64,000 nt of DNA from Hyaloperonospora brassicae. Lineage: Eukaryota; Oomycota; Peronosporomycetes; Peronosporales; Peronosporaceae. The stretch is from assembly GCA_947650285.1 (NCBI GenBank), contig CANTFL010001446.1, forward strand, positions 310,001 to 374,000, read 5' to 3'. Positions 53,881-64,000 of this stretch are shown here, in pieces (position 1 is the first letter of the stretch; each line of letters opens with the position of its first letter). The notes beneath the pieces are model-generated. The model ran no database searches, was not told the origin of the DNA, and worked only from the letters and a program-made list of their open reading frames with translations. The position numbers were made by a program, and so were the translations under genes.

Positions 53881-56721
53881 ATGAACCACTACGCGCCGCC
53901 GTCGAGCCGCGCGGCGTTCCCACGTGGCGGTCCGCCGCCGTTTCGAGGCCCTCCGCTCGCGTTCCCTCGGCCCGGGCCGCCTCTGTTCCGGCCGCCGTTC
54001 GCTGCACGCGGTCCGCCGCCGCCGTTCGCGTTCGCTGCACGCGGTCCACTGCCCGCGTTCCCGGGACGGAGCGTCGCGTCTGCACGCGGACCGCCGCCGG
54101 GCATTGCCCGCCGGAGCCTCCCGCCGCCGATGATGGCGACACTGGGCTTCCACGCACCTGTCCGACCGCGGCACGAGGCTCGAGCCGCCACTGGCTTTCT
54201 CCCGCCTGGATGGACCGAGCACAAGACGTCGCACGGCGCGACGTACTATTACAATGCAGCGACGGGCGTGAGCACGTACGACGTGCCGCGGCGCGTGGAG
54301 CCCGAGAAACCGGCGCTGCGGAAGTGGATGGAGTACAAGGACGAGGCCACAGGTGCGTTCTACTATTTCAATACCGTGACGAAGGAGACGGTGTGGGACC
54401 AGCCCGAGGAGTTTCGCATGCAGCGCGCCAGGGAACAGGTTGCCAAGATGAAGACGGAAGCGGCGAGGCAGACGGCCGTGTCGTCGCCACGCACGGCACC
54501 GGTACACACAGCGCCCACGCGACGGGCAGCACCGGCATTGCATGTCTCCGCGACCGTGCAGCGCGTCGTTGCTCCGGATCACATTAGTGTTGCGTCGACG
54601 GAATCCGAAGAGGAAGAAGACGAGGAGAAGCTGGCGGAACAGAGACGACGGGCAGCTCAGGAGAAGCTGCGCCAACAGCGCAAAGAAGCACTGGAGCGCG
54701 ACCAGGCAGCGCAGTTTGAACACATGTCGTGTGCTGACCGCATGACTGCGTTCAAGCAGTTTCTAGAAGATAAACAGATTACGCCGACGCTCAAGTGGGG
54801 CGACGCGCAGCGTGTGATTGGAAAGGACACGTCACTGTCTAGCGATCCACGATGGAAGTTTGCGCTGACAAGCGTGGGCGAGAAGAAACAGGCGTTTGCC
54901 GAATATTGCACGCACGCCAAGAACCGCGCGACGATTGAAAAACGGCGACTGGTGAAGAAGACGCGAGAGGAATTTACCGAGTTGCTTGGCCTGTTTGAGT
55001 CGATTTTAGCGCCTCCTTCACGGCGCCGTCAAGTATCGTGGGAGGAAGTGGTGGAGAACAGCAACTTTTACGCCTTGAGGCAGGACCCACGATGGTCAGC
55101 TGTTGAAGAGACGCGGGAGCGGCAACAGCTTTTTGCCACGTTTATGCAGGAATTGGAGCGCAACCAGAAAGCTCGACTCGCCAAGCAACGTGATGCAATC
55201 CGAATTGCTTTTGCAGAACTCCTGCGACAGCGTGTCGAGTCGAGGCAATTGGATCTCAGTGGCACTCGCTCGAGCAAGCGGCTGGACACTGACGACAAGC
55301 GCCGTGTCCTTGCTTTGCTGGAAGAGGTGGAACTTCCGAATAACGGTGGCAAGGTTGGCGAAGATGCACTTCGTATTGTTGACCGTCACGACGTGTATAG
55401 CTGGGTGGAAACGTTCCTGGACGAGCGGCGCAAACTAGAGCAGGCGAAGCGCAAGCGTGAGCGTGCAGAACGCGCGGAACGTGAAGAAAAAATGGTTTGT
55501 GCACTAAACGAGCGATTGAAAGAGCTGATCGCCGCGCAGAAACTGACCGTTGGAAGCTCGTGGGAGGTGTTTGCGGCTGAGCACCTTCCACACGCTAGCG
55601 AGCAACAGATCAGAGAATCGAAAAGCGAAGCGGAAGGCGGAGGTGCAGCGGATACAGCTTGCACCGATCGCGAAGACGGAGACGGCGAGCATTTGCACTG
55701 GAAAGCACAGCGTCACGCCGTTGAGAAACATATTCGTAGACTTCGTCGAGATCTGGAGCCTGCAGCTTCGGCAATTCGCGCGTACTTGGATCGCAGTGGT
55801 GATCCGCCATTGCGTATTACAGAGACAACGTCGTATGCAGTGTACGCTGATGCGCTTGAGAGCGGGGTCGGTGTCGTATTGGATAACAATGCACCAGAAG
55901 AGGGAGAGGAAGAGGCGAGCGAAGCGACAAATGGTGTGACGACGAGTGCCATCAATGTGCCTGACGGTAATGTAGCCACAAAGAGTGGTGACGGGGTCAA
56001 GAAGCTGAAGTCTGAAGAGATCGATGCAGCTTTGGAGGCTGCAGTCAAAAAGCAGCGCGAACTGAAAAATGGCCATGCAAGTGTAGAGTTTCCTGCGTAC
56101 GTACGTCAGGTGTACGACATGTGGGTTGCTCTGGCAAGAGAAGAAAGCCGAAGAGAGCAGGAGAAGAAGTCCAAGCATCACAAGCGAAGCCGCAAGGAGA
56201 GCCGCGACTTGACCGCTGAAGCTGATGGCGGAGAGAGGCGACTGCGTCGCTCGCGTCGTCGGTCTTCGGTGACAGAGGAAGTGGAGAACGACAAGAACCA
56301 CAAGAAACAGTCGGGCCATCGAGCAGCGAGGAAACGTCGCCGCAGTCATGGGTCGCGGTCCGTATCCCGGTCCAAGTCTCGCTCTCGCTCAGCTTCTCGA
56401 CGGATCCGGTCAAGTCATCGACGCGGCCGATCCGACCGCAGTCGCAGTCGAAACCGATCGCGTGATCGTGATCCGGCATTGCCTCCCAGTTTAGCAGCTG
56501 TAAGCTCGAAGCCGGTCGAGCCAAGTGCGACCAAGGACGCGTTTTCTCCGCTTCGGACACCATCGAAGCCACTGTCCGCAGCAGAAGAAGCCGCAAAGGC
56601 AGAGGAGATTATTCGTCAGGCGCGGCTCAAGCTGCAAGCCAAGAGCGTGAGCACGTGCAACGACAACCAGGAGCTCGAGGAGGGCGAGGAATTGGAAGAA
56701 GGCGAAGAAGGCGAAGAATAG
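53881..56721 (+). CDS. PRP40: Pre-mRNA-processing factor 40 (WW-FF splicing protein)
   Basis: A 946-residue intron-free protein. After a Pro/Arg/Gly-rich start (MNHYAPPSSRAAFPRGG) come two WW domains: GFLPPGWTEHKTSHGATYYY with STYDVP (about 105-137, second Trp replaced by Tyr) and KWMEYKDEATGAFYYFN with TVWDQP (about 146-176). Several FF domains follow, for example MTAFKQFLEDKQITPTLKWG with DPRWKFAL, and REEFTELLGLFESIL with FYALRQDPRW. A charged coiled region and an SR-type tail (RSSHRRGRSDRSRSRNRSRD) lead to an acidic end (ELEEGEELEEGEEGEE). Prp40 is the U1 snRNP factor that bridges to the branch-point complex and to polymerase II. The start is chosen by the first Met after stops and by the long Pro/Gly stretch. 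Confidence 0.93.
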   Translation: MNHYAPPSSRAAFPRGGPPPFRGPPLAFPRPGPPLFRPPFAARGPPPPFAFAARGPLPAFPGRSVASARGPPPGIARRSLPPPMMATLGFHAPVRPRHEARAATGFLPPGWTEHKTSHGATYYYNAATGVSTYDVPRRVEPEKPALRKWMEYKDEATGAFYYFNTVTKETVWDQPEEFRMQRAREQVAKMKTEAARQTAVSSPRTAPVHTAPTRRAAPALHVSATVQRVVAPDHISVASTESEEEEDEEKLAEQRRRAAQEKLRQQRKEALERDQAAQFEHMSCADRMTAFKQFLEDKQITPTLKWGDAQRVIGKDTSLSSDPRWKFALTSVGEKKQAFAEYCTHAKNRATIEKRRLVKKTREEFTELLGLFESILAPPSRRRQVSWEEVVENSNFYALRQDPRWSAVEETRERQQLFATFMQELERNQKARLAKQRDAIRIAFAELLRQRVESRQLDLSGTRSSKRLDTDDKRRVLALLEEVELPNNGGKVGEDALRIVDRHDVYSWVETFLDERRKLEQAKRKRERAERAEREEKMVCALNERLKELIAAQKLTVGSSWEVFAAEHLPHASEQQIRESKSEAEGGGAADTACTDREDGDGEHLHWKAQRHAVEKHIRRLRRDLEPAASAIRAYLDRSGDPPLRITETTSYAVYADALESGVGVVLDNNAPEEGEEEASEATNGVTTSAINVPDGNVATKSGDGVKKLKSEEIDAALEAAVKKQRELKNGHASVEFPAYVRQVYDMWVALAREESRREQEKKSKHHKRSRKESRDLTAEADGGERRLRRSRRRSSVTEEVENDKNHKKQSGHRAARKRRRSHGSRSVSRSKSRSRSASRRIRSSHRRGRSDRSRSRNRSRDRDPALPPSLAAVSSKPVEPSATKDAFSPLRTPSKPLSAAEEAAKAEEIIRQARLKLQAKSVSTCNDNQELEEGEELEEGEEGEE

Positions 56722-56872
56722 ATAATACTATGGTAGGCAGCTCCAGTGGACTGCACAAAAATAATCGTCGCGCAACACGGCCTCAAACGTAAGACGCTTC
56801 CAATGCCAGACGCCAGGCATTCCGGCCTTCCCGCCCTCGAAATGGGTACAAAGCTATTTGATTTCAGTGGTT

Positions 56873-57019
56873 GGTCGAGTTGAAGCGATGTGCGACGATG
56901 ATACCGCATCGATGACCGACCCTCAGCGAGCAACGTCAGCAGCTTTTTCTTTGTTTTGTAGGTCAAGTTGAAGCAACGTGCGACAAGACAGCGTGGGTGA
57001 GCGACCCTCAGCGAGCAAC
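56873..57019. repeat. Imperfect tandem duplication of about 85 bp
   Basis: GGTC(G/A)AGTTGAAGC...GTGCGAC recurs at 56873 and 56961, and GACCCTCAGCGAGCAAC at 56918 and 57003. Only parts of the units are alike, so it is an old duplication. It lies downstream of PRP40. Confidence 0.6.
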
Positions 57020-57432
57020 AACGGCGACGTTTCCGTATGTGTTAGGAGACAGGATAAGACATGACGTATGTGAACGCCACGATGACGACGTTGAAGACGA
57101 AAAAGGTCGCAGAAAAAAGATAGTCAACGCGCAGCCAGAGGACGTTACGCGTGCGACACGTTACGGGATCGGGGCCGACCGACATGACGCGTGTCGCAGC
57201 AGCAACTGGAAGGACCGCACGCTCCATTTCGACAGTTGCCCGATCGCATTTGTTCTACTTTTTGTATCGAATTTTGCACGCGATTCGCAGCAACGCCGAT
57301 GGGCTTTTCCTTTGCGTACATTCCAGCGACCACGTCCGAGCGCGAATAAGAGCTCTCTAATTGGCCGATAGCGTCAACTCCGTATTCGACCGTCCCGTGC
57401 CCCGTCGTCAGTGGTTCCTTCTTCCCCACGTC

Positions 57433-58086
57433 ATGGCGCTCTCGCTCTATCGCCGTATTCTGCGCGTGGCACGAACATGTACGTCATACGCATCTCATTG
57501 CGCGGTCGTTCGAGGCAAATAGGAGTGAACGGCCACTCAGTACAGTCTGTATCTGCGCCGGTTGTTTGTGGCGTCCCTCCGTGGCTTCTCTCTCTCTCTC
57601 TATGCTTCTGACGCCCCTCTCCCGCACCTTATTATCTGGATTTCCAGGGGAAGGCACCTGCATGGAACAACAGTGGATTCGAGAGGAGGGCAGGTACGAA
57701 GACGCGTGCAACGTCGCGTCCGTCTGACGTGCGGTGCTCTCTATTGCGTATATGGATAGCATCGCGGTTCGTGCGCGACGTTGCAGTCGTTACAGTGGCG
57801 CGAAGCTTCATGTGTGGACGTGTCCTACTTGGCATGTAGACGCCGCTTCGAGGAAATGCGCACGTTGCGCGACGCTGCGGCAATCGACGATGCGATCCGA
57901 GCGGGACACAATCAGGTGGACGTGGCGCTGCACTACAAGATCTGCTACCCGCGACCGCAGTACGTGGACCCGGGCACAATGGGCGGAGAGACCGACTTTC
58001 GGCGTCAGTCGTCACGGAGCAACACGAGACGCGGGCGGCTGCACAAGAGCAAAGTGCAGAGCGAATTCCGCCCGGACGGACGGTAA
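57433..58086 (+). CDS. LYRM1: LYRM1-like LYR-motif protein
   Basis: Exons 57433-57478, 57648-57693 and 57840-58086 give 112 residues; the two first exons are 46 nt each. The joined start is MALSLYRRILRVART, W, EGTCMEQQWIREEGR, RRFEEMRTLRDAAAIDDAIR, then AGHNQVDVALHYKICYPRPQ and YVDPGTMGG. L-Y-R at 5-7 with the later HY...YPRP segment is the layout of LYRM1-type Complex1_LYR proteins, which are mitochondrial and often bind acyl-carrier protein or Fe-S assembly factors. The C-terminal 35 residues are basic and extra. The acceptor for exon 3 (57839) is chosen because it makes REEGRRRFEE; another acceptor upstream would insert residues. Confidence 0.8.
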
Positions 58087-58434
58087 GCACCAGCGGCACG
58101 TGCAGGAGCAGCAGCACACCGTCGACCGGTTGATGGGTCGGTCAGCCAGCCGCCGTTTGGTCCAGCAGAGTAATGATCGACTTGTACATTTACTTTAACG
58201 TGTACGCTCTGTGCTACTGCTACTGCTACTGCTGCTACTGCTATGGCGACCGACGCATGGGACCACAGCGCGATGGTCTGTCCGCTGGGCTGGACAAATG
58301 CCTAACAATTGAGCGATAAATTACTTTGCTATGCTATAAGATAAACAGGTGACGAGGTGACGAGCGGGGCCGCGGCCGACCGGCTACTCGTCTTTCACGT
58401 GCGTGCGTACGTACGTACGTACGTCCGCCCCACG

Positions 58435-58836
58435 TCAGAGCGCGACGAGCAGCACCGAGTAGATCGAGCACCGCGGCAGCGCGAGGAACTGCGCGACCGT
58501 GAGGTTGAACCCCAGCGCCTGCATGCGGCCCACGAGGCGCACGCCCTGCTCTTCCGTGCCCTTCAAGTCGTAGAAAAAGTCGCTGGTCAGGGCCACGTCG
58601 CTGCGTTGCAGTTCGCGCTGCCACAGCTGCAGCAGAATCTGCGCGTACATGGGGACGCTCGCGTGGCGCGGCGGCTTGTCGAGCGACTTGCGCCGCACGT
58701 GCGTCGGCTCTTGCTCGTCCTGGGCAAACATCAGCGCGTCGACGTCGGCCAGCGACGCGAGGCTTCGTGTCGAGTTCGACTTGCGCATGCCGCCGGCCTG
58801 GGGCAGCGTCGGCAGCTGGCACGGGGTCTTGATCAT
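58435..58836 (-). CDS. Short protein, unknown
   Basis: A 133-residue frame from the Met at 58836. It begins MIKTPCQLPTLPQAGGMRKS, then NSTRSLASLADVDALMFAQD, and has a compact C-terminal half: MYAQILLQLWQRELQRSDV, TSDFFYDLKGTEEQGVRLV, GRMQALGFNLTVAQFLALPR. The codon frame is open 50 codons further upstream, but that part is unlike protein, and a better-looking frame (MSSLHFISESAASSSDERRP) lies in another phase there. So the N-terminus may be wrong, or spliced, or shifted. No family is recognised. Confidence 0.5.
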   Translation of the reverse strand: MIKTPCQLPTLPQAGGMRKSNSTRSLASLADVDALMFAQDEQEPTHVRRKSLDKPPRHASVPMYAQILLQLWQRELQRSDVALTSDFFYDLKGTEEQGVRLVGRMQALGFNLTVAQFLALPRCSIYSVLLVAL

Positions 58837-61800
58837 AGCGGGAGTGGCGAGGAGCGGGCAGTCGGCGTCGTGGGCGGCAGAGAAAGGGCTCTTCTCTGCG
58901 GTCGTCGCTCGTCTGAGCTCGAGGCGGCAGATTCGGAAATGAAGTGCAACGACGACATGTTGGGGTGCGCGGCCGAGTGGGGCCACGGGAGACTCGTGCG
59001 ACCGACTTCGAGTGACTGGGTTTCAGTACGAAACCCGTCGTGGAGACGAGTCGGTCGCACGAGGTCGAGGCGCGCGCGGGGGCACAGACGGGCGGCCAAA
59101 CGTCCGGATGTTGGCTGATGCAGAGTGAGTGAGTGAGTGAGTGCATGGCCAGAACAGACGTCGTGGGCGCAACGAGACGCGAACTCACTGGATTACTGTA
59201 TGTGAAATGACGCTCAACAGCCCAACGGGGAGGGGGGGGGCAAGGAAGAAACCGTTGCTGGCCATCACTCTGGCAAAATAGACAAACTGTTCTCGAGAAA
59301 GAAGGCGGAAACGGAAGCGTTTTTGCTGCTGCTGCGAGGACGGCCCATCTATTCAGGTGGCGCATTTGCTCTGCAAAGCCGACAATGGCTCATGAGCAAA
59401 TCGAAAGCTCTCGACGGGATATGTGGGAAACTCGCTCCGTGGGTCAACAACGCATCGTTGAGGTCGTGCGGCAGCCAACGGATACGCTTTCGTCAACAAC
59501 AAACGAACAGGTGGTATTACTACTCCTGTAGTTCATTCGGACAGATGCGCTCTGATCGAGCAAAAGTCGTGTATGATCACTGCCGCAACTGGTTGCATGT
59601 CCGCTCGCTCGCGCTGTCGAAACGTAGTGCACGGACGTGCTCGATCGACGCCATCGATCGAGCTGTTGTTGCTCGTTCGTGCGATGCATGTACCGTACTG
59701 AACTGCAACGTGGCGGCGTATCGGCGGTACTTTGTCGTCGGATGCAGAGCGATCGTGCAATCGTGAGGATCACGTCACAAGACAGCCTCGTAGGCAGGGA
59801 AGCGGGCCGGTACTGCCGCGCCTTGCGTGCCCTCACTTTTGTGCAAGCACAACCCACTGCCACGTTTACTCGACAAGTGCGCTGGACAAACTGCGTCGTG
59901 TAGTAGTCGAAAGTCATTCCAACGATTAGCACCGGGGAACCACACGTCGACAAATCCTCAATCATGCAGTGGGACGGTAAACAGTGTGCGTTGACACTGT
60001 CCGATGTCGCCTCGAGCGCACACACAGTTACGTAGCTGACATGTCGCCGCCGCTAACGTTGTCGAAAAGTCTGGACGACCGTTGGTTTCGCTGTGACGCC
60101 CCTGTGACCTGATGTCTGCGAACGGCAGCATTATGTGTGTCTCGTGCGAGAATCCTCGATGAAACCACACGCGGAATAGACAGCGCGACCACTGGAAGCG
60201 TCGCACTGAGTGCTGCGTTCATCAATGAGTCAGGTCGCTTGTGATCCAGTTGCTTTGGTCTTCAATCGCGTCAGAGCTGCAAATCGAAGCGCCAGCGCTT
60301 TCGTATCTTTGTGGCTCTTCGATTGAGCGATCCTGTGCAAACGACGCCTCGAGCGTGCGGGCCATGTGGCGGAAGATACTTTCTAGGCCGTGTCGTTGCA
60401 GCCGGGTCTAACGTGGTGGCGTTGTTGCTATCGTGCGGCTGCACCACCGGCTACGATAATGTATTTGACTTCAGGTAAACAAACGACTTCTTCTGCCGAT
60501 TATCTGAACTCGTAAAGCCACAGAAAGCTGAACACGCGCTGTTACAAGGCTTGTCTGCTTTGCTCGAAGCGCCGGCCATCCAACGTCGAGCCAAACACGA
60601 GGGTCTGTCGCATCAGTGCAGTCTGATGCACCGGACTGCGTGTTCGGCTCGGGCAATGCAACTACGGCGTCGAACCAGAGCGAGCTCGAGTGGTCCACGC
60701 CCATGATAACTCGTCCGTCTCGAGCCTGCATACATATCGCTATCATATGGTACTAACCTATCGATAAATCGGCTGACAAAGCATATATGCTGAGAAACTT
60801 GTGCGTATGAGGTGCTCAGTATCGCCTTAGTGCCAACGCGTCGGCCTGCGATCGAATATGTTTGTCGAGGCAGCACCTGCAATATTGATCGGATGTACGG
60901 CCGTCGCTGCCATGCAGAGAGGTCAGCAAGACTTAGGTGTGACCGCCATCACAAGTGATATCTGCAATAGTAGACGATGTATGAGCAGCAACGACGCCTG
61001 AAAATTATCAAGCGCAACACACAGTTGCGGTAACGACGACGCGTCACGCGCGATAGCAAATGAAGAACGCGGTGCATCGGCCGTTTATCAGGAGCTTATC
61101 TGCACTTTGTCAAAGCCTCGTGCTCAGCGGATAGTACCTCAAGTTCCAGTTTGCGCTGACTTGAAGCACGTGCGCGCGTCGTCGTTAAGCTGTAAACAAA
61201 AACGCACGATGAAGGGATATTGTTGTGCGGGCTATACTCTGAAAGGTGAGTACAAAGAAAAAGCTCAACGGAGGCATGACAAGAAGCTGGACGCACGACC
61301 CGATTCTACAACTGCAGCGAGCTGTGCGCCCTGTTGCGCTGAAATGCGATCAACAATGGTGAAGACGGAGAGCAACTCAGCGTGCCGATATCGAAATGAA
61401 GCACCGAGTCATGTTGCGAGCACATAATCGGCAGATCTGACGTCAACGGGGACCCAACTTGTTATCAGCGGTGGCGGTTGTCGTAAACAGCCAAGAAACT
61501 TTCGTGGCCGTCGCAGAGCCGAATACATCATCAGCCTTGTTCCGCGATCAGTGTGCTCGATCAGCCGAGCTCAGTCTTTCGTTCTCGCTACTTGTGCAAG
61601 CTGGGGACGGCTTTACGATTGACGGGCTCCTGCGAGCTGCAAGGCAAAAAGGCGATGGAACGTCTCATCAACCGAAGATCGGCTATGAACGCCCGTGCGG
61701 CGGCGAGTCGTGATATTCCACTGTACCACTAGATTGAGGACCCCCTGTGTCCTGATCAACCAAATGCAGTACGTGTATCGCCGCGCTTGCTGTTTGCAGC

Positions 61801-63560
61801 GTCCCTGTGCATTACAACCCTCGAAACACCAGCAATGAAGCACGGCGTTGCACGCGCTCGATGTCGGAACAAGAATCGTGCTTCTCAACGTCATCTCGGG
61901 ATCCCGGGGCTTTGTGCCGATGGACAAGCGTCTTGATGTCGGTACTGTCACGCCTGATAGAAATGGATAGTTGGCCAGTCAGCAGTGACTATCTGTGACT
62001 TATCTCAAGGCTGGAGGATCCTTCACATGCGTCGGATCAGCTCGCAACGAGGCAGTTTCATACTCTGCGTGGCGATACGAGAGGAAGTGTGTCAGAAATC
62101 GAGCCTAAACGGCTTTGCTCTCTTCTGTAACGCTGGAAAGATCTATGATATCGCAGCGTAAGCAGATAGCAATTTTGAATCCCCGAAGGGTACGTTTGCA
62201 AGTTGTAGACGCAAGGCATGGATGTGACAGCCTGCCACAACAGCGTATCCCTACATCGCCGGAATCGAGTCATCGGTGTCGGTGGGTACGCTACGCCGTT
62301 GCTTCACGTATACAACACATCGGACGTCCACATGCAATTAGTCTTGCGAGCGGCAAAATGGACTTCCGAAGCTGAAACGACTGAGCTCGAGCTCAGGCTG
62401 ATCGATGTTCTACCCTCATCTCTATACGACCCTTCTGACTCTTCGAAGCGGCTTTCAACACGGCGATCGTCTACACATGCCACCCACGGCTTCCACGTTC
62501 TGATGCTAGCATTGTCAGGATCGTTCAGACTATCTGGCTATGGCTCGTTCGGATGGCCAGCCCTTGAGCAGAGTCTTTGCAAATGCGAAAAAAGAGGGAT
62601 GAAGCTACTGGAACGTGTACGCCCAGACTAAACGGTGACGCGGTTTGCTGCGATTGCTCGCTCGGATGGGCCACGTTCCGTATCTCCCATTACATACACA
62701 ATGAGGTATGCCCAGCGAGGAGTCTCCGATCCGCCTATCCCGAAAATCGGCGGATGGGACGTGCACATTTTGTCAATTGTCATGAATCATTTGTAGTCGC
62801 TAATAGCTTCCTCGAGTTACCTCACAGTCTTTGTGACAGGGTATGTACCCACCGACCCGAGACGAACGGTCACGTACAAAACGTGTGGGTCTTTGGCACG
62901 TTGGTACCAAGGTAAGGAAGCGCAAACGTGCAAAGAGTTGCAATGACACTGGCATCTCGATGAACGCTGTCAGGCACTGCCGTAGACAGCGAGCGGCTCA
63001 AGGTGAGGGACGGTGGCGCTTAGCTAGAAACTTACGTGGTTCGCTACTCCTAGAATTGACCCCGGTCTCGTTGTACGTGGTTTCGGGGCTACGTATCTTG
63101 TACTGGCACAAAGCCATGTAGACCTCCTCCGTCACTAGTGCGGCTTGCCGGGTTTGACTGTTGGTAGAACGTACGAGAGCTGGCTTGGCGAGAGCCTGGA
63201 AATGACTTGTGGCCAAGGACATGTACCAGAGGCGTTGTCGTTTATCGTCTCTAGTTCCCGACCCCTGGCTCTACCGATGAGTGAGACTACCTATAGGCCC
63301 TCTAAGGGCTTGTTCCGCTATTGCCTGGAAACGCTACCTGCTCGTTTGCAGAGAACCTTACTGCGTCGTCTCATTGCTGTCTGTCCACAGCTGCGATACT
63401 GACTGGACTACGAGCTGCCATTTACTTGGTCAGACCCAAAGAGCACCTACGATTGCCCTTTTCTTAGGCTGAACTCGACTACACCACGCATGCAAGCGTC
63501 GCGCGATCGTTGTGGAGGGATTTCGCCGGCTTCGGTGAGGCGCTGCTGTAGGAGCTTTGC
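58837..63560. other. Gene-poor region, nothing supported
   Basis: About 4.7 kb with only short frames of irregular composition on both strands. A (CACT)n-like run of GAGT units lies at 59123-59142. No domain, splice pattern or RNA gene was seen. The sequence resembles the gene-poor left end in having many small, unrelated frames. Confidence 0.5.
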
Positions 63561-63776
63561 TTAATCCATCTGTAGCCCATTACGATAGTACGAATTGGCA
63601 TCAGCGAGTCCCTGTTTCGTGAGATAGGAAAAGAGGGTTTCGTTGACAATCGGTACCTGAATAGAGCGAGCTCGAAGGCGCAACTGCTTCTGGTCCAACG
63701 AATGACTCGGTGTTGTCCAAATGATTTGTCCAGCGCGCCCCAACATCAAGCGAACCTTCTGCTCAAATGGGAACAA
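63561..63776. repeat. Dispersed repeat, copy B
   Basis: Inverted relative to copy A at 24955-25180 and alike at about three quarters of positions. On the minus strand it reads FEQKVRLMLGRAGQIIWTTP, SHSLDQKQLRLRA and IVNETLFSYLTKQGLADA; on the plus strand VDNRYL, KAQLLLVQRMTRCC, PNDLSSAPQHQANLLLK. The ends of the repeat are not defined. Confidence 0.65.
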
Positions 63777-64000
63777 TGTGCTGTAGAGAGAGAACAGATT
63801 GTCTATTTACTGGTTAGTGCAAGATCTCTGGTAGGTTGTTAACCACACTAGCAACGCTGGAGGGTCCAGGCATTGCCTACGGCTGGCAGCCTGGCTATGA
63901 AAGCCGAGCTGCCCTCTCGGTTCTGATATAAATATGTCGTAACATGCAGAAAGTTGGGCGCCACGCACGGCCGTGTCAGCCCTGCAATGGAGACGTTTGA
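63777..64000. other. Right end of window, nothing supported
   Basis: About 220 bases with no feature recognised. The dispersed repeat may continue into it. Confidence 0.4.

Noticed and set aside
53791..54723. Minus-strand 310-codon Arg-rich frame opposite PRP40
   Set aside because: It is the complement of the Pro/Arg/Gly codons of PRP40, without any domain.
58334..59365. Minus-strand 343-codon Arg/Ala/Pro-rich frame
   Set aside because: It overlaps the more protein-like frame at 58435-58836 in another phase and looks like a GC-rich shadow.

Overview
The window looks like nuclear DNA of a plant-pathogenic oomycete, most likely a member of the Peronosporales (Phytophthora or downy mildew type). 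The grounds are short GT-AG introns (67 to 167 nt in most genes) in closely packed genes on both strands, degenerate chromodomain Ty3/gypsy elements with TGTAACGG or TGTAGCGG LTR ends, a secreted protein with WY-like tandem modules and a DEER motif, and an LRR receptor kinase of the tyrosine-kinase-like type. Species cannot be named from the sequence alone.

Layout. Bases 1 to about 6190 are gene-poor and hold no gene I can support, only a striking 36-bp-arm hairpin at 1601-1678. Bases 6193-14385 are a complete but decayed Ty3/gypsy chromovirus on the minus strand, with LTRs and a 5-bp target duplication (GATAG). Bases 14664-22177 are a second chromovirus, on the plus strand, with nearly identical 465-bp LTRs but dead coding sequence. 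In both elements the stretch between the chromodomain and the 3' LTR holds open reading frames on the opposite strand; this is the least expected structural feature of the window.

Genes begin at 22.7 kb. From left to right they are: a WY-type candidate effector (-), HIS1 ATP phosphoribosyltransferase (-), a small three-exon unknown gene (+), a four-exon unknown gene (-), a secreted TPR protein (+), an MPDU1-type PQ-loop protein (+), a YL1/VPS72 chromatin protein (-) and an LRR transmembrane kinase (+). A gene-poor, microsatellite-rich stretch follows (37.4-44.0 kb).

A dense housekeeping cluster occupies 44-59 kb: a KIX-LRR protein broken at a C8 tract (+), a SIW14/OCA-type phosphatase (+), SUMO (-), LSM4 (+), DPY-30 (-), mitochondrial ribosomal protein mS23 with one frameshift (-), a multi-span membrane protein (+), a PSFLxxPW-motif protein (-), PRP40 (+), a LYRM1-like protein (+) and a short unknown (-). 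Bases 58.8-64 kb are again gene-poor and contain a second copy of a dispersed repeat first seen at 25 kb.

The genes do not form one pathway. Two loose themes recur: RNA processing (LSM4, PRP40) and chromatin or transcription (YL1, DPY-30, the KIX protein, SUMO). Exon structures were deduced by eye from GT-AG sites and reading-frame continuity; total coding lengths that come out as exact multiples of three support them, but there is no transcript evidence here.
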